From Actinobacillus vicugnae (GTDB lineage: Bacteria > Pseudomonadota > Gammaproteobacteria > Enterobacterales > Pasteurellaceae): a stretch of 64,000 nucleotides of DNA. This document shows, piece by piece, positions 48,792 to 57,441 of this stretch. Position 1 is the first letter of the stretch; each line of letters begins with the position of its first letter. Below the pieces are notes generated by a model. That model ran no database searches. It worked only from the letters and a program-made list of their open reading frames with translations, and was not told the origin of the DNA. The stretch lies in contig NZ_CABFJY010000047.1 of NCBI RefSeq assembly GCF_901687125.1, positions 62,001 through 126,000 on the forward strand, read 5' to 3'. A program made the translations under genes and the position numbers.

Positions 48792-48974
48792 TTAGCACTT
48801 GCTATTCAAGCCAGTTTTGATGGTATAGAAGTTCACGGAGCAAATGGCTGTTTAATTCAACAGTTTTATTTTGGACATTCTAATCGCCGTAATGGCGGAT
48901 GGAGTGGTTCAAGAGAAAAACAAATGTGTTTTCCATTGGCAGTGATTGGCTTCTCGCCAGAAGGAATCGCTTAA
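48792..48974 (+). pseudogene. Fragment of an NADH:flavin oxidoreductase (Old Yellow Enzyme family)
   Basis: Sixty codons encode IQASFDGIEVHGANGCLIQQ, FYFGHSNRRNGGWSGSREKQ and MCFPLAV, the conserved centre of OYE enzymes (GFDGVEIHGANGYLIQQF-type). The frame ends at a stop at 48972 soon after, and no N-terminal half in frame precedes it. Sequence at 48540-48790 shows no further intact part. The rest of 48401-49157 holds the receptor promoter/Fur box and non-coding sequence. Confidence 0.7.
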
Positions 48975-49157
48975 AGAGATGACTATTCAATAATGACATG
49001 GCTCAAGCCATTGTAGATATTGATATAAAACTAGGGTGTAGGGTAGCAACTGCAACTAACTTAAAAACGTTAGCCACAGTTGCTACAAAAAAATGCCTGT
49101 GTAACTGCTACATAATTTTGAAAATTATGCAAAATTACACCGCTTATTCGATTTTAA

Positions 49158-50309
49158 TTATAAGCCTGCGCCAGCGCGTAATGCTTCCGCTTTATCTGTT
49201 TGTTCCCAAGGGAAATGTTCACGACCAAAGTGACCGTAAGCTGATGTTTCACGGTAGATCGGGCGGATTAAATCTAACATTTTGATTAAGCCGTACGGAC
49301 GTAAGTCAAAGTTTTGGTAGATTAATTTTACTAATGTTTCGTTTGAAACTTTACCCGTACCAAACGTTTCCACCATAATTGACGTTGGATCTGCTACACC
49401 GATTGCATAAGAAAGTTGAATTTCACAACGATCAGCTAAACCTGCCGCTACAATATTTTTCGCTACATAACGTGCCGCATATGCTGCTGAGCGGTCCACT
49501 TTTGATGGATCTTTACCAGAGAATGCACCACCACCGTGACGCGCTGCACCACCGTAGGTATCTACGATAATTTTACGACCTGTTAAACCACAGTCGCCCA
49601 TTGGACCACCAATGACAAAACGACCTGTTGGGTTAATAAAGTATTTAGTATTTTGGCTTAACCATTCGCTTGGTAATACTGGTTTGATGATTTCTTCCAT
49701 TACACCTTCGACTAAATCTTCTTGTGAAACGTGTTCAGCGTGTTGCGTTGAAAGTACTACCGCATCAATCCCAACAATTTTGTTATTTTCATAAGCAAAA
49801 GTTAATTGGCTTTTTGCATCAGGGCGTAACCAATCTAATTTACCTGATTTACGCACTTTCGCTTGCTGTTCCATTAAGCGGTGAGCGTAAGTAATCGGCG
49901 CTGGCATTAATACATCGGTTTCATTGGTTGCATAACCGAACATAATACCTTGGTCGCCCGCACCTTGCTCTAACGGATCTGCACGGTCTACGCCTTGATT
50001 AATATCTGGTGATTGTTTACCAATCGCATTTAATACCGCACAAGAATGCGCATCAAAGCCCATATCTGAGTGAGTATAACCAATATCGCAAATGACTTGA
50101 CGGGTTAAATTCTCAATATCCACCCACGCTGAAGTAGTAATCTCACCGCCCACTAACGCCATACCTGTTTTTACATAAGTCTCACAAGCCACACGAGCTT
50201 TCGGGTCTTGTTTTAAAATTTCATCTAATACCGCATCCGAAATTTGGTCTGCAATTTTATCTGGATGCCCTTCTGATACTGATTCTGAAGTAAATAAATT
50301 AATCGCCAT
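49158..50309 (-). CDS. metK: MetK, S-adenosylmethionine synthetase
   Basis: 383 residues (E. coli 384). The motifs [30 protein letters not shown] and [22 protein letters not shown] are intact. It makes AdoMet from methionine and ATP. It is divergent from a homocysteine methyltransferase gene across a region with a perfect MetJ box, so control by MetJ/AdoMet is likely. Confidence 0.99.
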   Translation of the reverse strand: MAINLFTSESVSEGHPDKIADQISDAVLDEILKQDPKARVACETYVKTGMALVGGEITTSAWVDIENLTRQVICDIGYTHSDMGFDAHSCAVLNAIGKQSPDINQGVDRADPLEQGAGDQGIMFGYATNETDVLMPAPITYAHRLMEQQAKVRKSGKLDWLRPDAKSQLTFAYENNKIVGIDAVVLSTQHAEHVSQEDLVEGVMEEIIKPVLPSEWLSQNTKYFINPTGRFVIGGPMGDCGLTGRKIIVDTYGGAARHGGGAFSGKDPSKVDRSAAYAARYVAKNIVAAGLADRCEIQLSYAIGVADPTSIMVETFGTGKVSNETLVKLIYQNFDLRPYGLIKMLDLIRPIYRETSAYGHFGREHFPWEQTDKAEALRAGAGL

Positions 50310-50443
50310 TGTTATTACCTTTGGTTGTTGTTTTTGTATAAGGAGCTTTTGCCTCTAACTGAAATTTACAAGCGGTCAAAAATTACAAACTATTTGCAAA
50401 ATTCGACCGCTTATATTAAATTCTTTTGGAAGTTTTTCCATCT

Positions 50444-50451
50444 AGACGTCT
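50444..50451. promoter_or_regulatory. MetJ box between metK and the homocysteine methyltransferase gene
   Basis: AGACGTCT is the exact MetJ half-site consensus, here within the palindrome TAGACGTCTA. A weaker AACATCTA at 50466-50473 may be a second unit; MetJ binds tandem boxes. The same 219-base gap carries an inverted uptake-sequence pair (about 50370-50412). Confidence 0.65.
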
Positions 50452-50528
50452 ATAATATATTTTTTGAACATCTAAGGCAAACTATTTTTCAATTCCATTT
50501 CTTAAAAAATCATTGATTAGGACACAAT

Positions 50529-51422
50529 ATGACTATCACAATTTTAGACGGTGGTATGAGCCGTGAATTAATGCGTTTAAATGCGCCGTTTAAACAGCCA
50601 GAATGGTCGGCATTGTCATTGTATGAAAAGCCGTCTGCGGTGCAACAGGTGCATGAAGACTTTATCGCTCATGGTGCAGAAGTAATCACAACCAATAGTT
50701 ATGCGGTGGTGCCGTTTCACATTGGTGAACAACGTTTTAGTGCAGACGCTAAAATGCTTGCCGATTTAGCGGGGCGTCTTGCTAAGCAAGCGGTCAAAAA
50801 TAGTGGAAAATGTGTAAAAATTGCGGGTTCTTTGCCTCCGATGTTTGGCTCTTATCGTGCAGATTTAATTCAAGCGGATCGCTTTGCTGAGATTGCGCAA
50901 CCGATTATTGATGGACTTGCGCCTTATGTAGATATTTGGTTATGTGAAACGCAAAGCGCAATTATAGAGCCGACTTCCATTAAACCATTATTACCAAAAG
51001 ATAATCGTCCATTTTGGGTCTCTTTTACTTTAACCGATGTTGAGCCAACACCTGAACCGCAATTACGTTCTGGCGAAAGTGTGAAACAAGCGGTCGAAAA
51101 AATGGTTGAACTTGGTGTGGATGCAATTTTATTTAATTGCTGTCAGCCTGAAGTGATTGAACAAGCCCTCAATATTACGCAACGAGTATTGGCTGGACAT
51201 CATGCAAATCATATCCAAACAGGCGCTTATGCCAATGCGTTTGCCCCACAGCCAAAAGATGCCGCCGCTAATGATGGTTTAGATGAGGTGCGTAAAGATT
51301 TAGATCCTGAAGCCTATCTCACTTGGGCAAAAAAATGGACAGCGCAAGGGGCAACTATTGTTGGTGGTTGCTGTGGTATTGGCGTTGAATATATCAACAC
51401 TCTTGCAAACAAATTAAAATAA
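50529..51422 (+). CDS. Homocysteine S-methyltransferase (MmuM-like)
   Basis: 297 residues. The fold's start ILDGGMSRELMRL and the zinc-binding cysteines NCC (middle) and GGCCG (near the C-terminus) identify the family. These enzymes methylate homocysteine with S-methylmethionine or AdoMet as donor. Position behind the MetJ box and divergent from metK supports a role in methionine metabolism. No S-methylmethionine permease (MmuP) is adjacent; the next genes are ArcD-like antiporters. Confidence 0.87.
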   Translation: MTITILDGGMSRELMRLNAPFKQPEWSALSLYEKPSAVQQVHEDFIAHGAEVITTNSYAVVPFHIGEQRFSADAKMLADLAGRLAKQAVKNSGKCVKIAGSLPPMFGSYRADLIQADRFAEIAQPIIDGLAPYVDIWLCETQSAIIEPTSIKPLLPKDNRPFWVSFTLTDVEPTPEPQLRSGESVKQAVEKMVELGVDAILFNCCQPEVIEQALNITQRVLAGHHANHIQTGAYANAFAPQPKDAAANDGLDEVRKDLDPEAYLTWAKKWTAQGATIVGGCCGIGVEYINTLANKLK

Positions 51423-51512
51423 CCTAATAAGCGATCGAATTTCATCATTTTTTTGCAAAAAATTGAGGAAGTTTGAGCGCTTGTCGTAAACATAACATCA
51501 ATAAGGACAATT

Positions 51513-52928
51513 ATGTCAAATAAGAAAATTGGATTACTTTCCTTAACGGCACTAGTACTAAGCTCGATGATTGGCTCTGGTATTTTTAGTCTTCCACAAA
51601 ATATGGCGGCAGTTGCAGGCGGTGAAGCGCTGATTCTCGGCTGGATTATTACGGGTATAGGGATTATTTTCCTCGGGCTTTCATTTTTCTTTATTTCTCG
51701 CCTCCGCCCTGATTTAGACGGCGGGATTTACACCTACGCCCGTGAAGGCTTCGGCGATTTAGTCGGTTTTTTATCCGCTTGGGGGTATTGGCTCTGTGCA
51801 ACCATCGGTATTGTCGGCTATTTAGTCGTCGCATTTGAAGGGATTGGTTCTTTTACGGATTCAGACTCAACAATTATTTTTGGACAAGGTAATACGCTCG
51901 CTTCATTTATTGGTGCTTCGATTATCGTTTGGCTTGTTCACGCTCTCGTAGCAAGCGGGGTCAAAGAAGCCGCAACGGTAAACCTTGTCGCAACCTTTGT
52001 GAAAATTTTCCCGCTTGTGTTATTTATTGGTTTGGCAATTTGGTATTTTAAAGGCGAAACCTTTAACCAAGATCTGCAAGGTTCCGCACTAAATAATAGC
52101 GTGTCTGAACAAGTGAAAAATACCATGTTAATTACCCTTTGGGTGTTTACAGGGGTTGAAGGTGCTTCGGTATTATCCGCGCATGCGAAAAAGAAAGGTG
52201 ATGTTGGCGTTGCAACTGTATTGGGTATTTTAATTGCGCTTACATTATATATTGCGATTACCGTCCTTTCACTTGGTATTTTGCCACGTGAAACAATTGC
52301 AACGATGTCGAATCCGTCTATGGCTGGCTTATTAGAAAGTATGATTGGCGCAAGCGGTAAGATTTTAATTACTTTTTGCTTAATTGTGTCGGTACTTGCT
52401 TCTTACGTGAGCTGGACAATGTATTCAGCAGAAGTACCTTATCGTGGTGCGAAAAACGGTGCATTTCCTAAAATTTTAGATAAATTAAATGCGAATGAAG
52501 TACCAATCAATTCTCTTTGGTTTACAGGTTTTGTGGTGCAATTATGCTTATTCCTTGTACTTTTAACAGGTAAAAGCTATAACGCATTATTGCTGATTTC
52601 AACCTCAATGATTTTGGTACCTTATTTCTTAATTGGTGCATATTTATTGAAATTGTCGTTCCAAAAAAATTCGGTATGGTACATTAAGCTGACAGGTTTG
52701 ATTGCTTCGGTGTATGGCTTGTGGATTGTCTATGCAGCTGGTTTAGATTATTTATTATTATCGGTATTACTTTATGTGCCAGGTATTGCGCTATTTCTTT
52801 ATTCACGCTACCAATACCAAGGAAAGGCATTTAATTTAAAAACCTTTGAAAAAGGCCTACTAATAGCAATAGGTCTATTATTTATTTGGGCACTCTACAA
52901 TAGTTTCACCAATGTAGATTGGGGTTAA
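51513..52928 (+). CDS. ArcD-like basic amino-acid antiporter, copy 1
   Basis: 471 residues, about twelve membrane helices, of the APC superfamily arginine/ornithine antiporter type. Signature parts: ALVLSSMIGSGIFSLPQNMA, GGIYTYAREGFGDLVG, WVFTGVEGASVLSAHAKKKGD. It exchanges basic amino acids across the inner membrane; exact substrates are not visible. It is followed by a terminator and then by a close paralogue. AAGGACAATT precedes the ATG. Confidence 0.85.
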   Translation: MSNKKIGLLSLTALVLSSMIGSGIFSLPQNMAAVAGGEALILGWIITGIGIIFLGLSFFFISRLRPDLDGGIYTYAREGFGDLVGFLSAWGYWLCATIGIVGYLVVAFEGIGSFTDSDSTIIFGQGNTLASFIGASIIVWLVHALVASGVKEAATVNLVATFVKIFPLVLFIGLAIWYFKGETFNQDLQGSALNNSVSEQVKNTMLITLWVFTGVEGASVLSAHAKKKGDVGVATVLGILIALTLYIAITVLSLGILPRETIATMSNPSMAGLLESMIGASGKILITFCLIVSVLASYVSWTMYSAEVPYRGAKNGAFPKILDKLNANEVPINSLWFTGFVVQLCLFLVLLTGKSYNALLLISTSMILVPYFLIGAYLLKLSFQKNSVWYIKLTGLIASVYGLWIVYAAGLDYLLLSVLLYVPGIALFLYSRYQYQGKAFNLKTFEKGLLIAIGLLFIWALYNSFTNVDWG

Positions 52929-52935
52929 AAAAATC

Positions 52936-52975
52936 AATCCTCTAATGTTTCAACATTAGGGGATTTTTTATTTTT
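52936..52975 (+). terminator. Terminator between the two antiporter genes
   Basis: Fourteen-bp stem AATCCTCTAATGTT / AACATTAGGGGATT (one G-U pair), 2-base loop, followed by TTTTATTTTT. Copy 2 therefore probably has its own promoter. Confidence 0.85.
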
Positions 52976-53022
52976 ATGCTAGATTATGCAGTTTGTGTGA
53001 ATAACAATTATAAGGACATTGC

Positions 53023-54423
53023 ATGTCAACGGGCAAAATTGGTCTCTTTTCTTTAACCGCATTAGTGCTTAGCTCAATGATTGGTTCTGGTATTTTTAGC
53101 CTTCCACAAAATATGGCGGAAGTTGCAGGCGCTCAAGCATTATTAATCGGCTGGTTAATTACAGGGGTTGGCATTATTTTCTTGGGCTTATCCTTCTTTT
53201 TCCTTTCCCGAATCAAACCCGAACTCGAAGGCGGAATTTATACCTATGCTCGTGAAGGCTTTGGTGATTTTGTCGGTGGCGTTTCTGCGTGGGGGTATTG
53301 GCTTTGTACCGCAATCGGTAGTGTTGGCTACTTAGTCGTGGCTTTCGAGGGGATTGGGACTTTTGTTGATGGCCAAAATCTAACCCTCTTTGGTCAAGGT
53401 AATACGCTCGCTTCAATTTTAGGCGCGTCTGCAATTGTTTGGCTAATTCACCATTTAATTGCACGAGGGATTCGAGAAGCAGCTTACGTTAACTTAATTG
53501 CCACAATTGTAAAAACCTTACCGCTGTTCTTATTTGTTGGCTTAGCGATTTGGTTCTTTTCACCTGAACAATTCTCGCAAGATTTTAGTGGTATCAAGTT
53601 AGGCGAAAGCACGTTAGATCAAGTAAAAAGTACCATGCTCATTACACTATGGGTATTTGTTGGGGTAGAAGGTGCTTCTGTGCTTTCTGCACACGCCAAA
53701 AAGAAAAGTGATGTTGGGCTAGCAACCATTCTCGGTATTTTAATTACATTAGTGCTATATGTCGCGATCACGGTGCTTTCGTTAGGTGTTTTGCCTCGTG
53801 AAGTGGTTGCAACTATGCCAAATCCATCAATGGCAGGCTTAATGGAACATATGGTTGGTGCAAGCGGTAAGATTTTAATTACTTTTTGCTTAATTGTATC
53901 AGTGTTAGCTTCTTATATGAGCTGGACAATGTTTTCATCAGAAATCCCATATCAAGCAGCGAAAACCAAAGTATTCCCTAAATTATTAAATCGTACCAAT
54001 ATTAATGGCACACCAATTGCAGGATTATGGCTCACAAGTATTACCATTCAAATTAGCTTATTGCTTGTTTTATTTACAGGCAAGGGCTACAGTATGTTAA
54101 TTCAGCTTTCAACCACAATGATTTTAGTGCCTTATTTCTTAGTTGGCGCTTACTTATTTAAAGTGGCGATAAAGCAAAACGAAGCTTGGTATATTAAGCT
54201 TACTGGTGCATTAGCATCGCTTTATGGATTATGGATCGTATATGCAGCAGGTTTAGATTATTTGCTTCTCTCTGCTGTACTTTATATGCCAGGTGTGATT
54301 TTATTTTTCTATGCACGCTATAAACATAGTGGAAAATTGAGCCTAAGCAAGTCAGAACAAGGCTTGTTTGCAATCATTAGCCTCTTATTTATTGCTGCAA
54401 TTTATACGCTTGTTACTCAATAA
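53023..54423 (+). CDS. ArcD-like basic amino-acid antiporter, copy 2
   Basis: 466 residues, highly similar to copy 1 over its length (SMIGSGIFSLPQNMAEVAGA, GGIYTYAREGFGDFVGG, GVEGASVLSAHAKKKSDVG). A tandem duplication with separate terminators. AAGGACATTGC precedes the ATG. Immediately downstream are a membrane protein and argE, which fits arginine/ornithine exchange, though that is inference from the neighbourhood. Confidence 0.85.
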   Translation: MSTGKIGLFSLTALVLSSMIGSGIFSLPQNMAEVAGAQALLIGWLITGVGIIFLGLSFFFLSRIKPELEGGIYTYAREGFGDFVGGVSAWGYWLCTAIGSVGYLVVAFEGIGTFVDGQNLTLFGQGNTLASILGASAIVWLIHHLIARGIREAAYVNLIATIVKTLPLFLFVGLAIWFFSPEQFSQDFSGIKLGESTLDQVKSTMLITLWVFVGVEGASVLSAHAKKKSDVGLATILGILITLVLYVAITVLSLGVLPREVVATMPNPSMAGLMEHMVGASGKILITFCLIVSVLASYMSWTMFSSEIPYQAAKTKVFPKLLNRTNINGTPIAGLWLTSITIQISLLLVLFTGKGYSMLIQLSTTMILVPYFLVGAYLFKVAIKQNEAWYIKLTGALASLYGLWIVYAAGLDYLLLSAVLYMPGVILFFYARYKHSGKLSLSKSEQGLFAIISLLFIAAIYTLVTQ

Positions 54424-54436
54424 TTCAGGAACAAAA

Positions 54437-55219
54437 ATGAAAACAGCATTTGCTGGAAAAGCGGTCGCTTTTCTCCAAATTTTTGCAAATAAGATTGTTG
54501 AAATTTCACGCCAATTACAAGAATTTTTTACAAATGGCTCTTTTGGCGTTGCGGTTTATCCGTTTTTCATGCACCCAATTATGCGAGGAAGCGCCCGTTT
54601 TATTGTCATTTTATTAGCAGTACTGCTTTCTTTTATCGGGGTGTTCTACTTATTTGCCGAATTTGTGGTGAACTTATTTAGTGAATCTTCCGTAATTAGC
54701 TATTTCCGCCACACTGTGCTTGAATTGCTTGTGCCATTCGGTAGTGTCGCTGAGGGCAAGCCAAATTATTTTTCACCGCTTTCACACGTAATGAGTGCGG
54801 TATTTAATTTACAAGGCTTGGGATTTACGATTGCATATCTTGCAGTGATTGTGCAGCTGTCTCGTCGTAAATATTGGTTATTAGCGCTGATCTTCGCGGT
54901 ATTTTTCAGCATTGGTATGGGGCTAATACCTACCTCACAAGCTAAAATCACCGCGGGTGGTTTGCAGAATTTAGGTGCAAGCCTCACTTATCTATTCGGT
55001 AATTTAGCGATTATCCTCGCAGGGATTGATATCGTCAAACCACAGCTTGAATGGCTACGCCGTTTTAGTCTTCAAGCAGGAGCAGTCGGTGTTTTATGTA
55101 TTTTGGTAACGATCTTCCTGCCAAATATGCTTACACCAATTCTTGAGCGACTAGCGATTTATGCTGTAATGATTTGGGAAATAGTCGCAGGTATCGCCCT
55201 GTTAAAACGTAAACCATAA
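54437..55219 (+). CDS. Hypothetical inner-membrane protein
   Basis: 260 residues from the ATG at 54437 ([10 protein letters not shown]) with CAGGA upstream; the frame extends back into the antiporter gene but that part is unsupported. About six membrane helices (around 58-80, 110-130, 140-160, 168-185, 195-215 and 225-250). Not recognised. It lies 13 bases after the antiporter and 22 before argE, so it is probably co-transcribed with them. The first 25 codons include an uptake sequence. Confidence 0.65.
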   Translation: MKTAFAGKAVAFLQIFANKIVEISRQLQEFFTNGSFGVAVYPFFMHPIMRGSARFIVILLAVLLSFIGVFYLFAEFVVNLFSESSVISYFRHTVLELLVPFGSVAEGKPNYFSPLSHVMSAVFNLQGLGFTIAYLAVIVQLSRRKYWLLALIFAVFFSIGMGLIPTSQAKITAGGLQNLGASLTYLFGNLAIILAGIDIVKPQLEWLRRFSLQAGAVGVLCILVTIFLPNMLTPILERLAIYAVMIWEIVAGIALLKRKP

Positions 55220-55241
55220 CAATAACGAAAAGAGAAAAACT

Positions 55242-56384
55242 ATGCCAAACACAAAATTTATCGAACGTTATAGCCACTTAATTGCTATTCCAACTATTTC
55301 CAGTTTAGAAGTGGCTGAAGACCAATCCAATAAACCACTGATCGAATTATTAGCTACATGGCTTGCGGATTTTGGCTTTAAAACGGAGATTATTCGCGTT
55401 GAAGGAAGCCGAGACAAATATAATTTACTAGCCACTTATGGTGAAGGTGAAGGCGGTTTGTTGTTAGCAGGACATACTGATACTGTGCCCTTTGATGAAG
55501 GTAAATGGACATTTGATCCTTTTTCTCTTACCGAAAAAGATGGCAAATTCTATGGCTTAGGTACTGCCGATATGAAAGGCTTTTTTGCTTTTATTGTAGA
55601 TATTGTTAGCCAAATTGATCTGACTAAATTAACTAAGCCTCTACGCATTTTAGCCACTGCCGATGAAGAAACCACCATGCTAGGTGCTCGTACTTTTGCT
55701 CGGCACACACACATTCGCCCAGACTGTGCGATTATTGGTGAGCCAACCTCGCTCAAACCAATTAGAGCACATAAAGGTCATCTCGGTGAAGCGGTCAGAA
55801 TTATAGGAAAAAGTGGGCATTCTAGCGATCCAGATCGTGGTATAAATGCAATTGAATTAATACATCAAGCCACAGGTTATTTAATGAATATGCGTAATCA
55901 ATTACGTGAAAAATATCACAATAGTCTGTTTAAAGTACCTTACCCAACAATGAATTTCGGCAATATTCACGGCGGTGATGCAATTAATCGAATTTGCGCT
56001 TGCTGTGAACTACAATTTGATATGCGCCCTTTGCCAAATCTGCCTGTCGAAGATTTATATGCAATGGTGAATGAAAACCTGAAACCCATGTTAGAACAAT
56101 ATGGCGATCTAATTGAAATTCGTCATTTACATGACGGTATTCCTGGCTATGAGTGTGAGCACTCTGCACAAGTGGTGCAAGTGGTAGAAAAGCTGTTAGG
56201 CGAAAAATGCGATGCGGTAAATTACTGTACTGAAGCGCCATTTATCCAACAGCTTTGCCCTACGTTGGTATTAGGCCCAGGTTCAATTGAACAAGCGCAC
56301 CAGCCCGATGAATTTTTAGAAGCTAAATTTATCGAACCAACCCGAGAATTACTCAGTAAACTAATTCATCACTTTTGCTTATAA
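55242..56384 (+). CDS. argE: ArgE, acetylornithine deacetylase (M20 family)
   Basis: 380 residues (E. coli 383). Metal-binding motif GHTDTVPFD with His78 and Asp80, [10 protein letters not shown], the catalytic Glu pair in [11 protein letters not shown], and a C-terminal [11 protein letters not shown] metal ligand. It releases ornithine from N-acetylornithine in arginine synthesis. Co-location with putative arginine/ornithine antiporters is noted. A terminator follows at 56392. Confidence 0.92.
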   Translation: MPNTKFIERYSHLIAIPTISSLEVAEDQSNKPLIELLATWLADFGFKTEIIRVEGSRDKYNLLATYGEGEGGLLLAGHTDTVPFDEGKWTFDPFSLTEKDGKFYGLGTADMKGFFAFIVDIVSQIDLTKLTKPLRILATADEETTMLGARTFARHTHIRPDCAIIGEPTSLKPIRAHKGHLGEAVRIIGKSGHSSDPDRGINAIELIHQATGYLMNMRNQLREKYHNSLFKVPYPTMNFGNIHGGDAINRICACCELQFDMRPLPNLPVEDLYAMVNENLKPMLEQYGDLIEIRHLHDGIPGYECEHSAQVVQVVEKLLGEKCDAVNYCTEAPFIQQLCPTLVLGPGSIEQAHQPDEFLEAKFIEPTRELLSKLIHHFCL

Positions 56385-56391
56385 ATGATAA

Positions 56392-56427
56392 AAAATGACC
56401 GCTTGCTACATAACAAGCGGTCATTTT
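56392..56427. terminator. Uptake-sequence dyad terminator after argE
   Basis: Perfect 14-bp stem AAAATGACCGCTTG / CAAGCGGTCATTTT with an 8-base loop; T-rich in both directions. It separates convergent argE and ompW. Confidence 0.8.
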
Positions 56428-56524
56428 GGCTCTATATTTTGCGCTTCCTTGCGCCCCTTCCAACAACGGGACAAACGATTATTTCGTAGTAGGGGCCTCA
56501 ATAGCCGTTTGGGCATATCCTCTA

Positions 56525-57178
56525 TTAGAAGTTGATTCCAAAACCTGCAAATAACACCACTGGATCAAGTTTTAATTTCACTTCATGCTTCGCACCTAAC
56601 GCATCAAATTTTGCTGTTGTTTTGATACGGGTATACCACGCAGCAGCGTTGAAATAAATTTTATCGGTCAGTTTTACATCCAAACCTAAATTTGCTACTG
56701 GCGCAAATGAATGTTTTTTCACTTCTAAATTCGTTACAGCCGAATGTGTTGATTTCGCATTAAAGAAACGAGTGTAATTTAAGCCCGCACCAACATAGGG
56801 ACGAAATGTTGAATTTGCATCACCAAAGTAATATTGAGCATATAAGCTTGGAGGTAATTGTTTAACGATCGCTACACGACCTAAACCTGATGCTACACCT
56901 AACGCTGGTACATTTGCATTGATTTTATGTGAAAATGGCGTTGCACCTAAAAGCTCTACAGCAACGTTATCGGTAAACATATAAGTTGCTGTTAATCCTA
57001 GTTGCTGATTATTTTTCACTTTTAAATCAACTTGAATCGGTGTTTTAGTAGTTGATTCTGAATTTGCATTTACTCTTACTACCCCAGCACGCAGTAAAAC
57101 ATCGCCTGCTTGATGCGCCATTGCTTGCCCTGCCATTAGTGCCCCGCCAAGCATCGCTGCCAACGCTACTTTTTTCAT
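56525..57178 (-). CDS. ompW: OmpW-family outer-membrane protein
   Basis: 217 residues. A signal peptide ending AMA (21) is followed by an eight-stranded barrel pattern: HQAGDVLLRAGVVRVNANSE, then FRPYVGAGLNYTRFF and a C-terminal VVLFAGFGINF with terminal Phe. OmpW forms a narrow hydrophobic channel. The upstream region has a one-mismatch FNR box and a perfect CRP site, consistent with the anaerobic induction of ompW in relatives. Confidence 0.92.
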   Translation of the reverse strand: MKKVALAAMLGGALMAGQAMAHQAGDVLLRAGVVRVNANSESTTKTPIQVDLKVKNNQQLGLTATYMFTDNVAVELLGATPFSHKINANVPALGVASGLGRVAIVKQLPPSLYAQYYFGDANSTFRPYVGAGLNYTRFFNAKSTHSAVTNLEVKKHSFAPVANLGLDVKLTDKIYFNAAAWYTRIKTTAKFDALGAKHEVKLKLDPVVLFAGFGINF

Positions 57179-57267
57179 ATTTCCCCCAAATTTGTTGTAA
57201 TTGAAAATAAAAAGGTAACCAATCTGTTACCTTGATAACATTTTAAGAACAGTTTAGATAACTTTTA

Positions 57268-57281
57268 TTGACAAAAATCAA
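57268..57281. promoter_or_regulatory. FNR box upstream of ompW
   Basis: TTGAC-AAAA-ATCAA, one mismatch to TTGATNNNNATCAA, about 90 bases before the ompW ATG. Confidence 0.6.
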
Positions 57282-57297
57282 AAAAAATAAAAACACA

Positions 57298-57313
57298 TAC
57301 CTACAACTAGGTA
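57298..57313. other. Short inverted repeat between FNR and CRP sites
   Basis: TACCTA-CAAC-TAGGTA, a perfect 6-bp dyad between ompW and clpB. Possibly an operator; no factor is assigned. Confidence 0.35.
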
Positions 57314-57326
57314 TTTATTTCTTTTT

Positions 57327-57342
57327 TGTGATCTTTTTCACA
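57327..57342. promoter_or_regulatory. CRP site between ompW and clpB
   Basis: TGTGA-TCTTTT-TCACA is perfect in both half-sites. It is about 150 bases from ompW and directly before the clpB heat-shock promoter; ompW is the likelier target. Confidence 0.75.
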
Positions 57343-57348
57343 TTTTTA

Positions 57349-57376
57349 CTTGAAATAAATTAGCCTAACTCCATTT
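57349..57376 (+). promoter_or_regulatory. Sigma-32 promoter of clpB
   Basis: CTTGAAA, a 13-base spacer and CTCCATTT (one mismatch to CCCCATNT), 66-93 bases before the clpB ATG. Confidence 0.82.
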
Positions 57377-57441
57377 AATAAAACGTTGCAATAAGCGTAA
57401 AACTTATGTGATCCAGATTAATTAAATTTAGGAGCAAAAAT

